Source: Nitzschia sp. DOCU1
Taxonomy: Eukaryota; Bacillariophyta; Bacillariophyceae; Bacillariales; Bacillariaceae
Assembly (NCBI GenBank): GCA_951394045.1
Contig: OX595988.1
Span: 806,001-870,000 of the forward strand
Length of the DNA stretch: 64,000 bases
Direction of reading: 5' to 3'
Under the pieces are notes generated by a model, which had not been told where the DNA came from, did not search any database, and was given only the letters and a program-made list of their open reading frames with translations. Numbering within the stretch: position 1 is the stretch's first letter; every line of letters starts with the position of its first letter. The translations under genes were made by a program, and so were the position numbers. Shown one piece after another: positions 63,060 to 64,000 of this stretch.

Positions 63060-64000
63060 ATGGGACCACCACGCTGTTCCCTCGACGAGAGACCTTCGAA
63101 TGCAGTGGATGTCCTGCAACCTCTGCTCGACCATCCTCATCACCCTTCGCCGCCTCAACATCAACATCAACAACACCATTCTGCTGCTCAAATCAAAAAT
63201 GAAGAAGAAGAACCAATTATCTTTGATGACACGGTAGATTTCGGAATGGACGCTACCAGTGTTTTGTCGGTCATGTCCGTGGATAATAATAGTCGACACA
63301 GTGCCAGCAGTTGGATTGCTGCGCCCACTCAATACATTGATAATACGCGGCTCGTGTATGTTCCCATTACACTGGCATGTGGCACACAAGTCCATTGTGC
63401 TCCCGACGTCTTGTCGGGCTGTCCCATGGTCTTGCGCAGTATTCAAGCCGACGTGACGCACATTTTGAAGATTCTTCCGTGGTCGGTTCATGCACTCGTC
63501 AAACGCACACCGATTTGGATCAATGCGTCGTATTCGTATGGACCCAGCGATGATCCACGAGTCTTGCGACATTCCACAGCTCATCATGAAGAAGGATGGT
63601 TGGTGAAATGTGCTCGAGATCGACCTGAAAAGGCACGGGGCATTGAAATTTATAGTTGCTGGGATTTTGAACGAATGAGATTGCACTGGAATGGTTGTGG
63701 CTTGCTATTGCATGAATTTTGTCATTTGATTCATCAATTCTGTGTGGGGTTGGATCATCCCGGCGTAGAAAGATTATATCAACAAGCCTTTCATTCCCAC
63801 AAGTATAAAGAAATTTTGCGTCGAGACTGGGCGGGAAATGAGACAGAGACGGATATGGCCTATGCCATGGTCGATGTAAAAGAATTCTTTGCAGAAATGT
63901 CAGTGACGTATTGGAGCAATGGATATCATTCCTTGGATAAAGCAAACAATACCATCATGGAAGAATGTAGCCCTCCGCTGCTGGAACCAAATGTCACGGA
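63060..64000 (+). CDS. Putative zinc metallopeptidase-like protein, cut at window end
   Basis: Open frame from the ATG at 63060 to the window edge (313 residues, no stop). The N-terminal 90 residues are His/Gln/Ser-rich and disordered. The core carries 'LLLHEFCHLIHQ' (His218-Glu219, His222), a full HExxH zinc motif, and 53 residues later 'VKEFFAEMSVTYW' (Glu275/Glu279), a plausible third ligand as in gluzincin-type peptidases and in a group of uncharacterised metallopeptidases with 'EFFAE' helices. The segment between ('DHPGVERLYQQAFHSHKYKE') fits that group too. No signal peptide. Substrate unknown. A 310-codon antisense frame is treated as a shadow. Confidence 0.65.
   Translation, partial: MGPPRCSLDERPSNAVDVLQPLLDHPHHPSPPQHQHQQHHSAAQIKNEEEEPIIFDDTVDFGMDATSVLSVMSVDNNSRHSASSWIAAPTQYIDNTRLVYVPITLACGTQVHCAPDVLSGCPMVLRSIQADVTHILKILPWSVHALVKRTPIWINASYSYGPSDDPRVLRHSTAHHEEGWLVKCARDRPEKARGIEIYSCWDFERMRLHWNGCGLLLHEFCHLIHQFCVGLDHPGVERLYQQAFHSHKYKEILRRDWAGNETETDMAYAMVDVKEFFAEMSVTYWSNGYHSLDKANNTIMEECSPPLLEPNVT

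Noticed and set aside
62754..63686. 310-codon minus-strand ORF
   Set aside because: Antisense to the HExxH metallopeptidase-like gene, whose frame has recognisable motifs; the minus frame has low-complexity His/Met/Arg composition and no family features.

Overview
This is a compact eukaryotic nuclear window. Most genes have 0-3 short introns (about 60-330 bases, GT...AG). Several proteins begin with a signal peptide followed by a cleavage site before Phe (the 'ASAFAP'-type motif of plastids of red-algal origin). There is a cyclin of diatom-expanded type, mucin-like PT-rich secreted proteins, and beta-glucan enzymes resembling fungal KRE6 and GAS1. Together these point to a diatom; I cannot name the species. 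No rRNA, tRNA or CRISPR was recognised.

Layout. 0-13 kb: the C-terminally cut end of a regucalcin-like protein; an EGF-domain membrane protein; a probable plastid cyclic-nucleotide-binding/bestrophin fusion; a KRE6/SKN1-type GH16 protein; a plastid MgtC-family protein. 13-24 kb is gene-poor: a tiny Lys-rich protein, a large two-domain secreted protein with a PPPT linker, a phytanoyl-CoA-dioxygenase-family protein, a palindrome-bounded relic transposon (20.36-21.39 kb), and an unrecognised membrane protein.

24-41 kb is dense. Twelve consecutive genes alternate strand without exception: SNF5, AFG1, RMI1, ankyrin-exonuclease, arrestin-like, HAD-like, 4-TM protein, DPY30, calmodulin, a small 2-TM protein, a PGM2-type mutase, and a calmodulin-like gene. 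Convergent ends are mostly 40-80 bases apart, and some head-to-head pairs share very short promoters. 41-50 kb holds a tandem pair of calmodulin-like genes, a YJU2B/CCDC130-type splicing factor, a TTC14-like protein, a tRNA t6A dehydratase (TCD) and a diatom-type cyclin. 50-59 kb holds two GH72/GAS1-like glucanosyltransferases, mitochondrial ribosomal protein mL41, a plastid APP1/DUF2183 phosphatase, and a secreted protein with four six-cysteine modules. 59-64 kb holds a MORN protein, a small ParB/sulfiredoxin-like protein and a zinc-metallopeptidase-like protein cut by the window edge.

Themes. (1) Beta-1,3/1,6-glucan and cell-surface work: one GH16, two GH72, and EGF, PT-rich and Cys-module secreted proteins. 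(2) Plastid membrane and ion functions: bestrophin fusion, MgtC, APP1-like phosphatase. (3) Genome and chromatin maintenance: SNF5, RMI1 with a divergent exonuclease, DPY30. (4) Calcium sensing: three calmodulin-family genes. The strongest leads are the CNBD-bestrophin fusion, the palindrome-bounded element, and the four-module secreted protein divergent from a GH72 gene. All gene models are read by eye from splice signals and conserved frames; no transcript or database evidence was available.
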